Made by a program: the position numbers and the translations under genes
NCBI GenBank assembly: GCA_014284505.1
Contig: JAAFYY010000001.1
Location: forward strand, 3,968,001 to 4,032,000
Direction of reading: 5' to 3'
Length of the DNA: 64,000 nt
DNA from: Streptacidiphilus sp. 4-A2
Lineage (GTDB): Bacteria > Actinomycetota > Actinomycetes > Streptomycetales > Streptomycetaceae
Notes under the pieces: generated by a model
The model's database searches: none
Told to the model about the DNA's origin: nothing
What the model saw: only the letters and a program-made list of their open reading frames with translations
Shown: positions 9,700-19,178 of the stretch, piece by piece
Position numbering within the stretch: position 1 is the stretch's first letter
Layout: each line of letters begins with the position of its first letter

Positions 9700-11079
9700 G
9701 TTGCCTGGAGCCCGGAGCAGTTGACACCGCTTCGGGAGACGGCGACGAGCGGGATCGGGTCGTCGGTGAGGGCGGCTCGGTGTTTCTGCAGAGCTGCCAG
9801 GTCATGCGCGTCGAAGGGGGAGGTCTCCAGCCATTTGATCGAGCCCAGGAACAACAGCTGTTTGGCGACGGGCTCGCGGTCGGCTCCCACGAGATCGATC
9901 TCGACGTCGTTGCTCCGGGTCCAGTAGCCGCCGACGACAGGTGCGGTGGGCATCGAACCGTCCGGCAGGATGCGTGCGAGAGCTTCGCGGATCAGGGGCT
10001 CGACGGCGCGTCCGCGCCAGCTCGTCCACCGTTCCCTGATCCGGGCCAGGGTGAGGTCGCCGCGCATACGCTCGATCTCCGCCATGTGCGGATCGAGGAA
10101 TGCCAGCCAGAAGCGAAGGTAGGGGTCCGCGACCCGGTAGCGACGCTCCTTCGAGGGATGGAGTGAGACGGGGAGTTCGGCCGCCACCACGTGCTTGTCG
10201 ATCAGCAGGTCTGCCGCTCTGGTGAGCGTGGAGTGGGCGATGCCGCCCGCCGCCCGGGCGATGTTGGTGAAGGTCCGCTCGCCTGCGCCGATGGCCCGCA
10301 GCACCTCCCTGCCCATGGCCTGCGGGGGAACTCGGCAGCGAGCGAGCGCTCGGCGGAGACCAGGAGAGCGGAGATCGGATTGTCCAGCGCCGCATCAAGA
10401 AATTCCCACATCGTGGCCCCGGGCGGCCACTCCCGGCAGATCAGAGGAAGGCCACCGGTGATGAGGGCGGCATCGAAAGCGGCAGCCGGCTCCAGGTCGA
10501 GCATTTCGCTGAGGTCAGCCGGATTGAGCGGTCCCACGACCATCTCCCGTCCACGCTGGTGGAACGGTCGGTCGTAGCTGTTGAGCGCCTCCATCATGGA
10601 CAGATCGGAGCCGACCAGCAGCAGCAGGACAGGCTTTCGGCTGAGCAGGCGGTCCCAGGCGCGCTGGAGCATGCCCTCGAAGGCGTCGATGCGTTCCATG
10701 AGTAAGGCACCTCGTCGATCACCACCACGCTGGGCGAGTCGTCCGGCAGGATCTCCGCCAGCAGCCGGAAGGCTGCGTTCCACTGCTCCGGCGTCTCCTC
10801 CGCGAAGAGGGACTTGTCCGGCAGGGTGGAGGTGGCGACCGCGTCGAGCAGTTCTGTCAGTTCGTCGGCGGCGGAGCCGCCCCCGGCGGTGAAGAACAGA
10901 TGGGGGACTTCCGCGCGCCCCAGGAATTCCTCAACCAGGGTGGACTTCCCGACCCGCCGCCGCCCGCGCATGAGCACGCACTGCCCGGGCTGAGCGGCAC
11001 TGCCCGCAGCACTGCGCACGTCCTCAAGCGCGCTCGTCAGGACGCGCAGCTCCCGGTCTCGACCAATGAACCGATGCAT
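9651..11079 (-). CDS. Archaeal-type AAA ATPase with DUF234 domain (frameshifted)
   Basis: P-loop ATPase of the ATPase_2/DUF234 group, common in archaea and scattered in bacteria and often linked to mobile or defence loci. It contains MHRFIGRDRELRVL, Walker A RGRRRVGKST, Walker B VVVIDEVP, a sensor region LLLVGSDLSMM, a winged-helix-like AGGIAHSTLTRAADLL and a C-terminal DUF234 region with ERRYRVADPYLRFWLAF and NDVEIDLVGAD. The last resembles a PD-(D/E)xK nuclease remnant. Two indels (about 10700 and 10325) interrupt it. Base composition appears less GC-rich than its neighbours and it abuts an altered exonuclease end, suggesting acquisition. Its role is unknown. Confidence 0.8.
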
Positions 11080-11100
11080 AAGCGTTCCCCGACATAGACA

Positions 11101-11144
11101 CTGAGATACTGTCTCTCAGTAGAGTAGCGACCAAGATACTATCT
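11101..11144. promoter_or_regulatory. Paired AGATACTATCT-type operator candidates
   Basis: An A/T-rich island upstream of the DUF234 ATPase start holds AGATACTGTCT (11104-11114) and the perfect 11-bp palindrome AGATACTATCT (11134-11144), exactly 30 bp apart. The first lies inside a 6-7-6 inverted repeat CTGAGA/TCTCAG (11101-11119). Spacing of about three helical turns suggests a dimeric repressor binding twice. The remainder of the gap to 11414 holds only a terminator hairpin and no gene I can support. Confidence 0.5.
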
Positions 11145-11302
11145 ACAGGGAAACTATCATGGGGGTCAGCCGCACTCCGAGAGCAGGACGGTCAGGACGG
11201 CCGCAGAATCGGCGCGGGCGCCCCTGCCAGCCGCCGGGCACGGCCATCGGGGTGGGAGCAGCAGGCGTCCGCGTCGCCGCCGACGCGCCCTTTTCCCGCT
11301 TG

Positions 11303-11344
11303 TGCGGGCGACCCGTGGGCCGGGCCGGGCTCGGGTCGCCCGCA
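11303..11344 (-). terminator. Terminator hairpin after chitinase
   Basis: Perfect 12-bp arms (11303-11314 and 11333-11344) around an 18-nt GC-rich loop lie 71 bp beyond the chitinase stop. There is no T-run. Confidence 0.5.
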
Positions 11345-11414
11345 GGGGTGGTTCCGGTCGGTGATCGGCTCCGGCGCGAGACGGCGCGGCGGGGTGCGGG
11401 GGCTCAGCGGGACA

Positions 11415-13218
11415 TCAACGGCCCTGAAGGGACTTGACGTTGTCGCCGAAGGTCCAGCCCAATGAGCCGTCCCAGTTGATCGACCAGGTCATGAGCCCCT
11501 TCAGTGCACCACCGAAGGCGTTCCACGACTGGCTGACCAGGCTCGGTGCCATGTAGCCACCGCCCGCGCCGGACTGGGCCGGCAGGCCGGGCACCTGCTC
11601 GTCGTAGGGCACCTTGATCGTGGTGCCCTGGACGACCAGGCCGTTGTTCAGGCACGTGGTCTGCGCGGTGAAGCCTTCGACGGTACCGGCCTCGTAGGAG
11701 TCACCGGAGCAGCCGTACATGCTGCCGTTGTAGTACTGCATGTTCAGCCACCACATCTCCCCGTTGTCGGCGTACTTCTTGATGATGGGCAGGTAGGCGC
11801 CCCAGATCGACCCGTAGGTGACGCTTCCGCCGGTGACGTACGCGGTTTCGGGGGCGAAGGTCAGGCCGAAGCCTGCGGGCATCTGGGACATCACGCCGTC
11901 GATGATGCGCTCCAGGTTGGCCTGGGAGGTGGAGAGCGTGTTGATGTTGCCGCTTCCGACCAGGCCGGTCTCGATGTCGATGTCGATTCCGTCGAAGTTG
12001 TACTCCTTGAGGATGGGGACGAGGGTCGCCACGACCTGGTCGGCGACGGCACTGGAGCTCAGGTCGATGCCGGCGCTGGCGCCGCCGATCGACATCAGAA
12101 TCGTCTCTCCGGCCGCCTTGGCCTGGCACATCTCGGCGGGGGTCGCGACCTGGACGTTGGTGTCCATGCCGTTCTGCCACTCGACGGTGCCGTCCGAGAG
12201 GATCACCGGAAAGGCGGCGTTGATGACGTTGTAGCCGTTCGCGGCGATCCGGCTGTCCGTGATGGGGATCCAGCCCATGCCCGGGTGGACGCCGTTGAGG
12301 GCACCGTCCCAGTTCTCCCAGTAACCCTGGAGCACCTTGCCTGCCGGCTTGGGCTTCGTGGCGCAGGTGTCGCCGCCCGGCGGCGTGGTGGTCGGCGGGG
12401 GCGTGGTCGGCGGGGTGGTGGTCGGCGGGGGCGTGGTCGGCGGCGCGGTGGTCGGGGCGGGGTCGTCGGCGGGGCCGTGGTCGGCGGCGGGGTCGTCGGG
12501 GCGCCGTGGTCGGCGGGGGGCTGCTGCCGGCGGGGCCGGTGAGCGACACGTCGTCCGCGTAGTACGCGGGCTGCCCGTACCAGCCGTGCAGATAAACGGT
12601 CACCGAGGTGGTGGTTGCGCCGGTGCTGAAGTCGACGCTGAGCTGGCTGTACGACGGGCTGCTCGGGGTCCAGGTGGAGGGGGCGGCGCTGGTGAGGCCG
12701 GTGCCGGTGGCGCCCAGATAGACGTAGCTGCCCTGGACGTAGGCGCTGAGCGCGTACTGGGAGTTGGGCTGCACGCTGATGGTCTGGCCGCACTGGGCGG
12801 TGTCCTGCCCGGTCGGTGTGGCCTCCAGCGCGGAGGCACCGGAGTGGACCGGGCTGCCGACGGTTGTGCCGGAGCCGTTGGAGCAGGTCCAGCCGGAGAG
12901 TCCGTTCTCAAATCCGGGGTTGGCCACCAGGTTGGTGGCGGCAGTTGCCGCCCCGGCCGTGACGGTACCGGCCACGACGATGCCTGCGCCAAGGAGGGCG
13001 ATGGCACTCACCCCGGCGAGGAGGCGCCTCGGACCGGCTGTTCCGCGCTCGGCGCGGCCGGTCCGGTTCAGCTGCGACGCGCGTTCCAGGGTCACCCGCT
13101 GCGGGCGATGTGCTCGGAGCGGCGCGCTCCCGGCCTGGTCGCCTTCGAGGCGGCCGGGCTCCGGACAGGGGCGGGAACCGCCCGACGGACGTAAGGTGCG
13201 TGACCTCCGACGGAACAT
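11415..13218 (-). CDS. Secreted GH18 chitinase with N-terminal carbohydrate-binding module (frameshift in linker)
   Basis: Extracellular chitin hydrolase. The order is a long basic leader with signal peptide (LLAGVSAIALLGAGIVV), a CBM4/9-like jelly-roll module (NLVANPGFENGLSGW, GQDTAQCGQTISV, YYADDVSLTGP), a Pro/Thr linker, then a GH18 barrel with QGYWENWDG, ILMSIGGASAG and the catalytic DGIDIDIE. The linker (about 12370-12520) contains the indel(s) that split module and barrel. ATG 13218 has GGGAG seven bases upstream; an internal start closer to the signal peptide is possible. A DasR-type box overlaps the promoter, so it is probably induced by chitin breakdown products. Confidence 0.9.
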
Positions 13219-13321
13219 GCTGTACTCCCTTCCCGCTGAGCGTCATGGACATGGCCGAGACGTGGGGGTGTGACGCCCAGCTCTGGATGAAGTGGGGACA
13301 GGTGGGGGTGTACCGGACCGG

Positions 13322-13350
13322 AGCGTAGAAGGGGCGGCCAGGCCCGTCAA
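13322..13350 (-). promoter_or_regulatory. Chitinase promoter (TTGACG-N17-TACGCT)
   Basis: On the minus strand TTGACG (13345-13350) and TACGCT (13322-13327) are separated by 17 bp, a good principal-sigma match for this GC level. Transcription would start near 13315, about 97 bp before the chitinase ATG. The -35 directly abuts the DasR-type box. Confidence 0.7.
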
Positions 13351-13365
13351 TAGGTCTGGACCAAT
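13350..13365 (-). promoter_or_regulatory. DasR-responsive element (dre) candidate
   Basis: The minus strand reads ATTGGTCCAGACCTAT, matching 12 of 16 positions of the dre consensus ACTGGTCTAGACCAGT and preserving the palindromic core GGTC..GACC. It touches the -35 of the chitinase promoter. DasR is the GlcNAc-responsive GntR repressor of Streptomyces chitin genes. Confidence 0.7.
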
Positions 13366-13428
13366 GCCAGGGTGCACGGCCCGGGCGGGCAGGCGTCCGC
13401 GGCTGCCGCCGGCCCGCCAAGGCGGTGT

Positions 13429-14375
13429 TCAGTCGCGGTAGAGGGCGGCGACCTGGGCGGCCGCGGTCGCGAGTTCGGTCCGGGCCTCAGGTGGGGCGAG
13501 GACCTCGACGTCGGCGCCGTGGACCAGTAGCGAGCGGACCGCGCCCAGGGCGGGGAAGCCCAGGTCGAGCGCGGTCCAGTCGGCGCCGGGGGCCGGCTGT
13601 CCGGGGGCGCGAGCAGGTTGGCCGCCTGGAGGCGCAGGAACATGTCCAGCCGGGCGCACCGGACCAGGCAGCGGACCAGCACGTCCTCCGAACCGCGCTC
13701 GACCTGTTCGCGCAGGACGGACCAGACTTCGGCGAGGCCCTGGCCCCGGCGGCGCCGGACCGGCTCGGCCAGGGTCGTCGCGGAGCGCACCCGATCCGCC
13801 CGGAACAGCTGCGGTTCGCTGTCCCGGTCGGCGACCAGGTACCAGACCCCGGCCTTGCTGACCAGGCCGTACGGGTCCACGGTGTAATCGCGTGGGTCGG
13901 TGCTGCCGCTGTGGCGGTAGCGGATCTCCAGTCGGCGGTCGGCGAAGACGGCCTGCTGGCTCCGCCCGGTCGACGGCCGTGGCGTGGCGGCGCGCCAGCG
14001 GGCGGGTCGACCGGACGTCACTGGTGCGTTCGCGTCCGCCCGGTAGGGGGCGGGGAGCGCCGCCATCACCTTGCGCAGGGCCGAGTCGATGGCACTGCCG
14101 CGCCGAGCGCGTCATGTGTCCCGTCGGCGGTGAGCACGAACAGCGCCCGCGCCTCGTCACCGGTCAGGCCGGTCACGTCGGTGCGGTAGCCGGCCAGCAG
14201 CCGGATGCCGCCGTGGCGGCCGCGCTCGGTCCATACCGGCACCGGCGGTGGAGCGCCTCGACGTCCCGGTAGACGGTACGGACCGAGACCTCCAGCCGCT
14301 CGCCAGTTCCACGGCCGTGACCCGCCCCCGGGTCTGCAGCAGCAGCATGATCGAGAGCAGTCGGTCGGCCTTCAT
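13429..14375 (-). CDS. YafY/WYL-domain transcriptional regulator (frameshifted)
   Basis: DeoR-like HTH plus WYL ligand-sensing domain. The N-terminus reads MKADRLLSIMLLLQTRGRVTAVELA, then after frame changes (about 14310 and 14070-14150) DYTVDPYGLVSKAGVWYLVADRD and FRADRVRSA, which are the WYL core, and a C-terminal GADVEVLAPPEARTEL ending VAALYRD at 13429. I take the ATG at 14375; TATGCT ends seven bases upstream, so the message may be leaderless. A perfect inverted repeat lies between this gene and the divergent glycosylase gene, the usual arrangement for an autoregulated WYL repressor. Confidence 0.8.
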
Positions 14376-14388
14376 GGGAGCCAGCATA

Positions 14389-14413
14389 AAACCTGACGGG
14401 TGATGTCAGGTTT
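14389..14413. promoter_or_regulatory. WYL-regulator operator: 9-bp perfect inverted repeat
   Basis: AAACCTGAC and GTCAGGTTT flank a 7-bp spacer. The site overlaps the -10 region of the WYL gene and lies 52 bp before the glycosylase ATG, so one protein could control both. Function is inferred from position. Confidence 0.7.
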
Positions 14414-14464
14414 CAGCGGGACGGTGTTCCCAGGCAAGCACCGAGACCTCCGAAGGGCAGTCCC

Positions 14465-15372
14465 ATGAGCAGCACCACTCCTCAGCACCGGTCCGCAGTC
14501 AGCCTGCGCCTCCCGGCCCGGCAGCCCTTCGACTTCGCCGCCTCGCTCGCCTTCATCGGCGCCTTTCCGGCGATGACCGGGCAGCAGGGCACGTCCGGGG
14601 CGGCGCTGACGCTCGCCCTGCGCGAGAACTCCACCACGCTGTCCGCCGGTCTCACCGCCGCGGAGGACGGCCACCGTCTCGACTGCGAACTGGCGGCGGA
14701 CGGCCCGATCGACGGGCCGACCGTCGACGCCGCCGCGGACCGGCTGCGCTTCTACCTCAGCCTGGACGACGACCTTTCCCGCTGTACTCCGCCGCGCTGC
14801 GCGACCCGGCGTTCCGCCCGGTCGCGGAGCGGCTGTACGGCTACCACCAGGTCAAGTTCCCTTCGCCGTTCGAGCTGCTGTGCTGGGCGATCCTGTGCCA
14901 GCGGGTCCCGCTGCCGGTGGCCAGGAGCATGAAGCAGTCGCTGGTGGAGGCCGTCGGCAATCGGGTCGAACGGGACGGCCGGGTGCTGTGGGCCTTCCCG
15001 GACGCGAAGCAGCTGGCCGGCCTGGACGAGGACGGGCTGACCGCCCTGATCGGCAACCGGCGCAAGGCCGGATTCCTGCACGGCTCGATCCAGCGCTGGC
15101 TGGACCTCGACGAGGCGTTCCTTCGCGACGGCGACTACCGCACGGTCCGCGAGCGCGTCCTCGAACTGCCCGGCATTGGTCCCTGGTCGGCGTCGTTCCT
15201 GCTGATCCGCGGGCTCGGTCGGATGGAGCACATCGGCTACGACCAGGAACTGGCCCGCGCCGCCGCGCGAGCGTACGGCCACCGGGTCGACGAACCGGAG
15301 TTCCGCCGGCTCGCCGCCGGCTACGGCGAGTTGCAGGGCTACTGGGCGCACTACCTGCGTGCCGCCGGCTGA
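14465..15372 (+). CDS. DNA-3-methyladenine glycosylase II (AlkA-type HhH-GPD; one frameshift)
   Basis: Base-excision-repair glycosylase for alkylated purines. The N-terminal domain begins MSSTTPQHRSAVSLRLP; after an indel near 14780 comes the helical domain FPSPFELLCWAILCQRVPLPVAR, the helix-hairpin-helix LPGIGPWSASFLLIRGLG and the GPD-type region EHIGYDQELARAAARAYG, whose Asp is the likely catalytic residue. It is divergent from the WYL regulator and shares its operator. The ATG at 14465 follows GAAGGGCAGTCCC, an acceptable ribosome site. The stop is TGA at 15370-15372. Confidence 0.85.
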
Positions 15373-15375
15373 GCC

Positions 15376-15512
15376 GCATCCGGTCCCCGGTGCTGGTCCT
15401 GCTCGACCCCGTCGGGGTGACCGAGTTGGACGAGCTGCTGGTCGAGGCATGGCTGGACCGCGCCCCGAAACGGCTGGCCAAGGCGTATCTGGAGCGGACG
15501 CGGGGCTGCTGA
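15376..15512 (+). pseudogene. C-terminal remnant of an MmcQ/YjbR-like gene
   Basis: Immediately after the glycosylase stop, an unanchored frame reads PVLVLLDPVGVTELDELLVEAWLDRAPKRLAKA and ends at a TGA (15510-15512). This resembles the last helix of MmcQ/YjbR-like proteins, where EL..LL.EA...RAPKRL is typical. No start or N-terminal two thirds of the family precedes it. It is probably the tail of a deleted gene, although a large assembly gap cannot be excluded. Confidence 0.5.
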
Positions 15513-15670
15513 GTTGCGGGAGCGGCAGCCCGGCGGTGGAGTGGTTAGGTACCCCGAAGCCCGGGGCGACCGCTGATCTGCGCGGCTCCGCCGGCAGCCC
15601 GCCGAGCCGCCTGCATTCCTCCGTGCGCCTTCCGGAATGCCGCAGATCGCTGCACGAGGAGGACCGAGGC

Positions 15671-15966
15671 ATGGGCCACCACAAGTCGAACAAGGATGTC
15701 GAAGGCGACCCGGACCGGGGCCACGGCCGCGGCACGCCGCTGCGGCCGGACGACGAGGAACTGGAGGAGCGCACCGAGGAGGAGCGGCGGGCCGCCGGTC
15801 TGCCCACGGATCCCGGGGCCACACCCGCCGACCTCGACCCGGACGTGGCCTACGAGGAGGAGTCCTCCAAGGTCGACCGCGAGGTCGAAACCGGCGAGCT
15901 GCGCCCGACGCGGGCACTCCGCGCAAGGACCGGGCCCCCTTCCCGCCGACCCGGTACCAGGGCTGA
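15671..15966 (+). CDS. Small acidic hypothetical protein (one frameshift)
   Basis: About 98 residues, highly charged and probably disordered: MGHHKSNKDVEGDPDRGHG, then EELEERTEEERRAAGL and VAYEEESSKVDREVETGEL. A frame change near 15910 restores GTPRKDRAPFPPTRYQG and the stop at 15964-15966. No domain is recognised. GGAGGACCGAGGC precedes the ATG at 15671. It converges with the oxidoreductase gene across a hairpin. Confidence 0.55.
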
Positions 15967-15984
15967 CCGAGCCGGACACCGGCC

Positions 15985-16028
15985 GCGCCGGCTGATCCCC
16001 GGCCTGCGGGCCGCGGGTCAGCCGGCGC
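15985..16028. terminator. Bidirectional terminator overlapping the oxidoreductase stop
   Basis: Perfect 11-bp arms (15985-15995 and 16018-16028) flank a 22-nt loop that itself can pair. The right arm includes the TGA stop of the minus-strand oxidoreductase gene. Confidence 0.6.
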
Positions 16029-18347
16029 CTTCGGCGGCGCGTTCGACGGTCACCTTGAGGTGCTTCATGATCGGCTGGTCGCTCTGGGTGCTGTAGTCGC
16101 CGATCGCGCACAGGACGTTCATCTCGGGCATGTAGCCGGCCGCGCAGCCGCGCGGGATGTCGTAGGGCACGGCGAGGTAGCCGTCGAGGGAGCGGGTGCT
16201 CCCGTCCCTGGCGGTGCTGGTGATGTCCACCGGGTCGAACTCGCCGATGGCGCGTTCACGCATGTCCTCCCGGTTCATGAAGACCAGCGTGCGCAGGTTG
16301 CTGATGCCGCGGTAGCGGTCGTTGTCGGAGTAGATGGTGGTGTTCCACTGGTCGTGCGAGCGCATGGTGCCCAGTGCCAGCGTGCCGGGCGCGGGACCAC
16401 GTCCGGCAGCGGGGCGCAGGAGAACTCCGCCCGCCCGGACGGGGTCAGGAAGACCAGTTCCCGGGCGGGCTGCTTAAGCCGGAAGCCCAGCGGCAGGCGC
16501 ACCCGCCGGTTGAAGTCCTCGAAGCCGTCCAGGACTTCGGCCATGGTGTCGCGGATCCGGTCGTAGTCCTCCACGTACCGCTCCCACGGGGTGGCGCTGT
16601 CCGGCAGGGCGGCGCGCGCCATCCCGGCGATGATCGCCGGCTCCGACAGCAGCTGCGGGGAGGCGGGGCGCTTCATCCCGACCGACAGATGGACCATGCT
16701 CATCGAGTCCTCGACGGAGGTGCTCTGGAGTCCGCCCGCTGCTGGTCCTTCTCGGTGCGGCCCAGGCAGGGCAGGATGAGGGCCTGCCGCCCGTGGACGA
16801 CATGACTGCGGTTGAGCTTGGTGCTCACCTGCACGGTGAGCTCGCAGCCGCGCAGGCCGGCGTAGGTGAACGGGGTGTCGGGCGCGGCGAGGGCGAAGTT
16901 GCCGCCCATGCCGACGAAGACCTTGATCCGGCCCTGGTGCATGGCCTCGATGGTGGTGACGGTGTCCATCCCGTGCTCGCGGGGCGGATCAAATCCGCAG
17001 ACCTTGCCGAGACGCTCCAGGAAGTCCTCGGTCGGGCGGTGGTCGATGCCGCAGGACCGGTTTCCCTGGACATTGCTGTGCCCGCGCACCGGTGAGGGAC
17101 CCGCCCCCTCCCGGCCCAGGTTTCCGCGCAGCAGCAGCAGGTTGACGATCTCCCGGACGGTGTCCACCCGTGCTCGTGCTGGGTGACGCCCAGGCACCAG
17201 CTGACAATGCTGCGGTCGGCGTCGCGGTAGACCCGCGCCGCCCGCAGGATGTCGGCGCGGCCGACCCCGGACTGGCGCTCGATCTCCTCCCAGGAGACCG
17301 CCCGGCAGGCGGCGCGGTAGTCCGCGAAGCCCGTGGTGTACCGGTCGATGAACTGCTGGTCCAGTGCCTTCGGGTCGGCCGGGGCCTGCTCCAGCAGGGC
17401 TTTGGCCATCCCGCGCAGCAGGGCCATGTCGCCGCCGATCCGCGGCTGGAGGTTCAGCGTGCTGGTCCGCGTCGACTTGAACAGGGCCATGTCCACGAAC
17501 TCGTGGGGCACGATGGTGCGGGTGGCGGCGGCCTCGACCAGCGGGTTGACGTGCACGATCTGCGCGCCGCGGCGGTATGCCCCGGCCAGCGCGGTGAGCA
17601 TCCTGGGCGCGTTGGAGGCGGCGTTGACACCCATGATGAACAGCGCGTCGGTGGCCTCCCAGTCCTCCAGGTCGACCGTGCCCTTGCCGGTGCCGATGGA
17701 CGCCTGGAGCGCGCGTCCGCTGGCCTCGTGGCACATGTTGGAGCAGTCCGGCAGGTTGTTGGTGCCCAGCTCCCGGGCCAGCAGCTGGTAGAGGAAGGTG
17801 GCCTCGTTGCCGAGCCGGCCCGAGGTGTAGTACGCGGCCTGGTTCGGGTCGTCCAGTCCGCGCAGGGTCCGGCCGACCAGCTCGAAGGCGTCCGGCCAGC
17901 TGATCGGGGTGTAGTGGTCGGTGGCGGCGTCGTACACCATCGGCTCGGTGAGCCGCCCCTGGTCCTCCAGCGCGAAGTCGCTCCACCCCATCAGCTCGGT
18001 CACGGTGTGGGCGGCGAAGAACTCGCGGCCGACCCGCTTGCGGGTCATCTCCCAGGTGACGTGCTTGATGCCGTTCTCGCAGATGTCCAGGTGCAGGCCC
18101 TTGGTGTCGTCCGGCCAGGCGCACCCGGGGCAGTCGAAGCCGCGGTTCTCGTGGTTCATCCGCAGGATCGCCCGCGGCCCGTCCAGCAGTTCGCGCTCCC
18201 CCACCAGGAACCCGGTCACGCTCCTGCCGCACCCCAGCCGGCGGCGGGGTGGTGGTAGGGACGGAATCCCGGTGGCTCCTGCGGAGTGACCCCGACTGTG
18301 GGCTCGGTCCGGTTCCGCGCGTCATCGGAGGCGTTCAAGGCGTTCAC
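16018..18347 (-). CDS. FdhF/YdeP-family molybdopterin oxidoreductase (several frameshifts)
   Basis: Formate-dehydrogenase-alpha-like molybdenum enzyme of the YdeP group; its substrate in actinobacteria is not firmly known. The pieces in order are FRPYHHPAAGWGAAGA, then DGPRAILRMNHENRGF and the cluster motif DCPGCAWPDD, LGNEATFLYQLLARELGTNNLPDCSNMCHEASG (start of the Mo-cofactor domain), RSCGIDHRPTEDFLERLG in another frame, and a C-terminal MRSHDQWNTTIYSDNDRYRG cofactor-binding segment. Indels fall near 18215, 17090-17180, 16700-16760 and 16380. I use the GTG at 18347 because GGTGGAAG precedes it and it opens VNALNASDDARNRTEP upstream of FRPYHHP. Length would be about 775 residues, normal for the family. 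Confidence 0.85.
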
Positions 18348-18519
18348 CTTCCACCGTTCGGGCCCGGGCCGGCGCCCGGCGTCCGGCCTCAGGCTAAGCC
18401 GGGCGGTCGAGCGCCGCAGCGCGGGCCGCAGGGCCCGGCGGGGCGGCTCCGCGATGCGACGGGGACCGGGCTGGGGCAGGGTGGAGGGAGGAGAACCACC
18501 CCCGCAGGACGGAGCCTCC

Positions 18520-18756
18520 ATGAGCGAGCACACCTACCGCGTGACCGAGATCGTCGGGTCTTCGCACGAGAGCGTCGACGCCGCCATTCGCAACGGGATC
18601 GGCCGGGCCGCGCAGACCCTGCGCGGCCTCGACTGGTTCGAGGTGACCCAGGTGCGCGGCAACATCGAGGACGGTCAGGTCAGCCATTTCCAGGTGGGGC
18701 TGAAGATCGGGTTCCGGCTGGAGGACGACGGTCCTTCGGCGAACTACGCGTCCTAG
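18520..18756 (+). CDS. Dodecin-family flavin-binding protein
   Basis: Intact 78-residue protein. It has TYRVTEIVGSSHESVDAAI and RGLDWFEVTQVRGNIEDG, the two halves of the dodecin fold; the Trp is the residue that stacks on flavin in dodecins, and a dodecamer storing or buffering FMN/riboflavin derivatives is expected. It has the usual beta-strand C-terminus HFQVGLKIGFRLED. GGAGGAGAACC lies some 22 bp upstream, and a closer weak GGAGCC precedes the ATG. Confidence 0.9.
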   Translation: MSEHTYRVTEIVGSSHESVDAAIRNGIGRAAQTLRGLDWFEVTQVRGNIEDGQVSHFQVGLKIGFRLEDDGPSANYAS

Positions 18757-18884
18757 GACCGCACGTTCCGCGCGTCCCCGGCGGTCGCCCGCTGCGCCGG
18801 TCCGCCCGGTGCACAGGAGGTGCCGGGGCGGACACCGCCGTACGGTGGATGCAGATCGCACTTCAGGAGCTCTAGGAGGCAGAC

Positions 18885-19116
18885 ATGCCTGGTTCCGTCA
18901 CCCTTGGCCACTTCCACTCGACGGTCTCCGTCGGCCATGACGACGCCGACCGGCTCGGGGGTGCTGGCACAGCTGTCGGTGCTGCTGGAGAGCGGCGGCC
19001 CCGACCGGATCACCGACGCGCAGCTGAGCGCGCTGTGCGGCGGGCAGGAGATGCGCCGGGAGGAGCTCGCCGCCTGGACCCGGCAGCTCACCGGCCAGAT
19101 CCACGCACACCTCTAG
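18885..19116 (+). CDS. Small hypothetical protein (one frameshift)
   Basis: A strong AGGAGG stands seven bases before the ATG at 18885, which opens MPGSVTLGHFHSTVSVGHDDADRLG. After one indel near 18960 it continues VLAQLSVLLESGG, ITDAQLSALCGGQEMRREELAAWTRQL and ends IHAHL at TAG 19114-19116. About 77 residues, mostly helical, with one Cys. No family is recognised. The ribosome site and the sensible joined reading are the evidence for a gene. A 14-bp direct repeat begins inside its stop codon. Confidence 0.55.
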
Positions 19117-19178
19117 CCCGGCAGATCCAGCCCGGCAGATCCCGGCCCGGCGCCGCAGGGCGGACGGGCCGGGCTGGG

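Noticed and set aside
11159..11437. Plus-strand open frame after the AGATACTATCT site
   Set aside because: Its Arg/Gly-rich composition, overlap with the chitinase terminator and 3' end, and lack of any motif argue against a gene. It may be a remnant of a regulator but I cannot support that.
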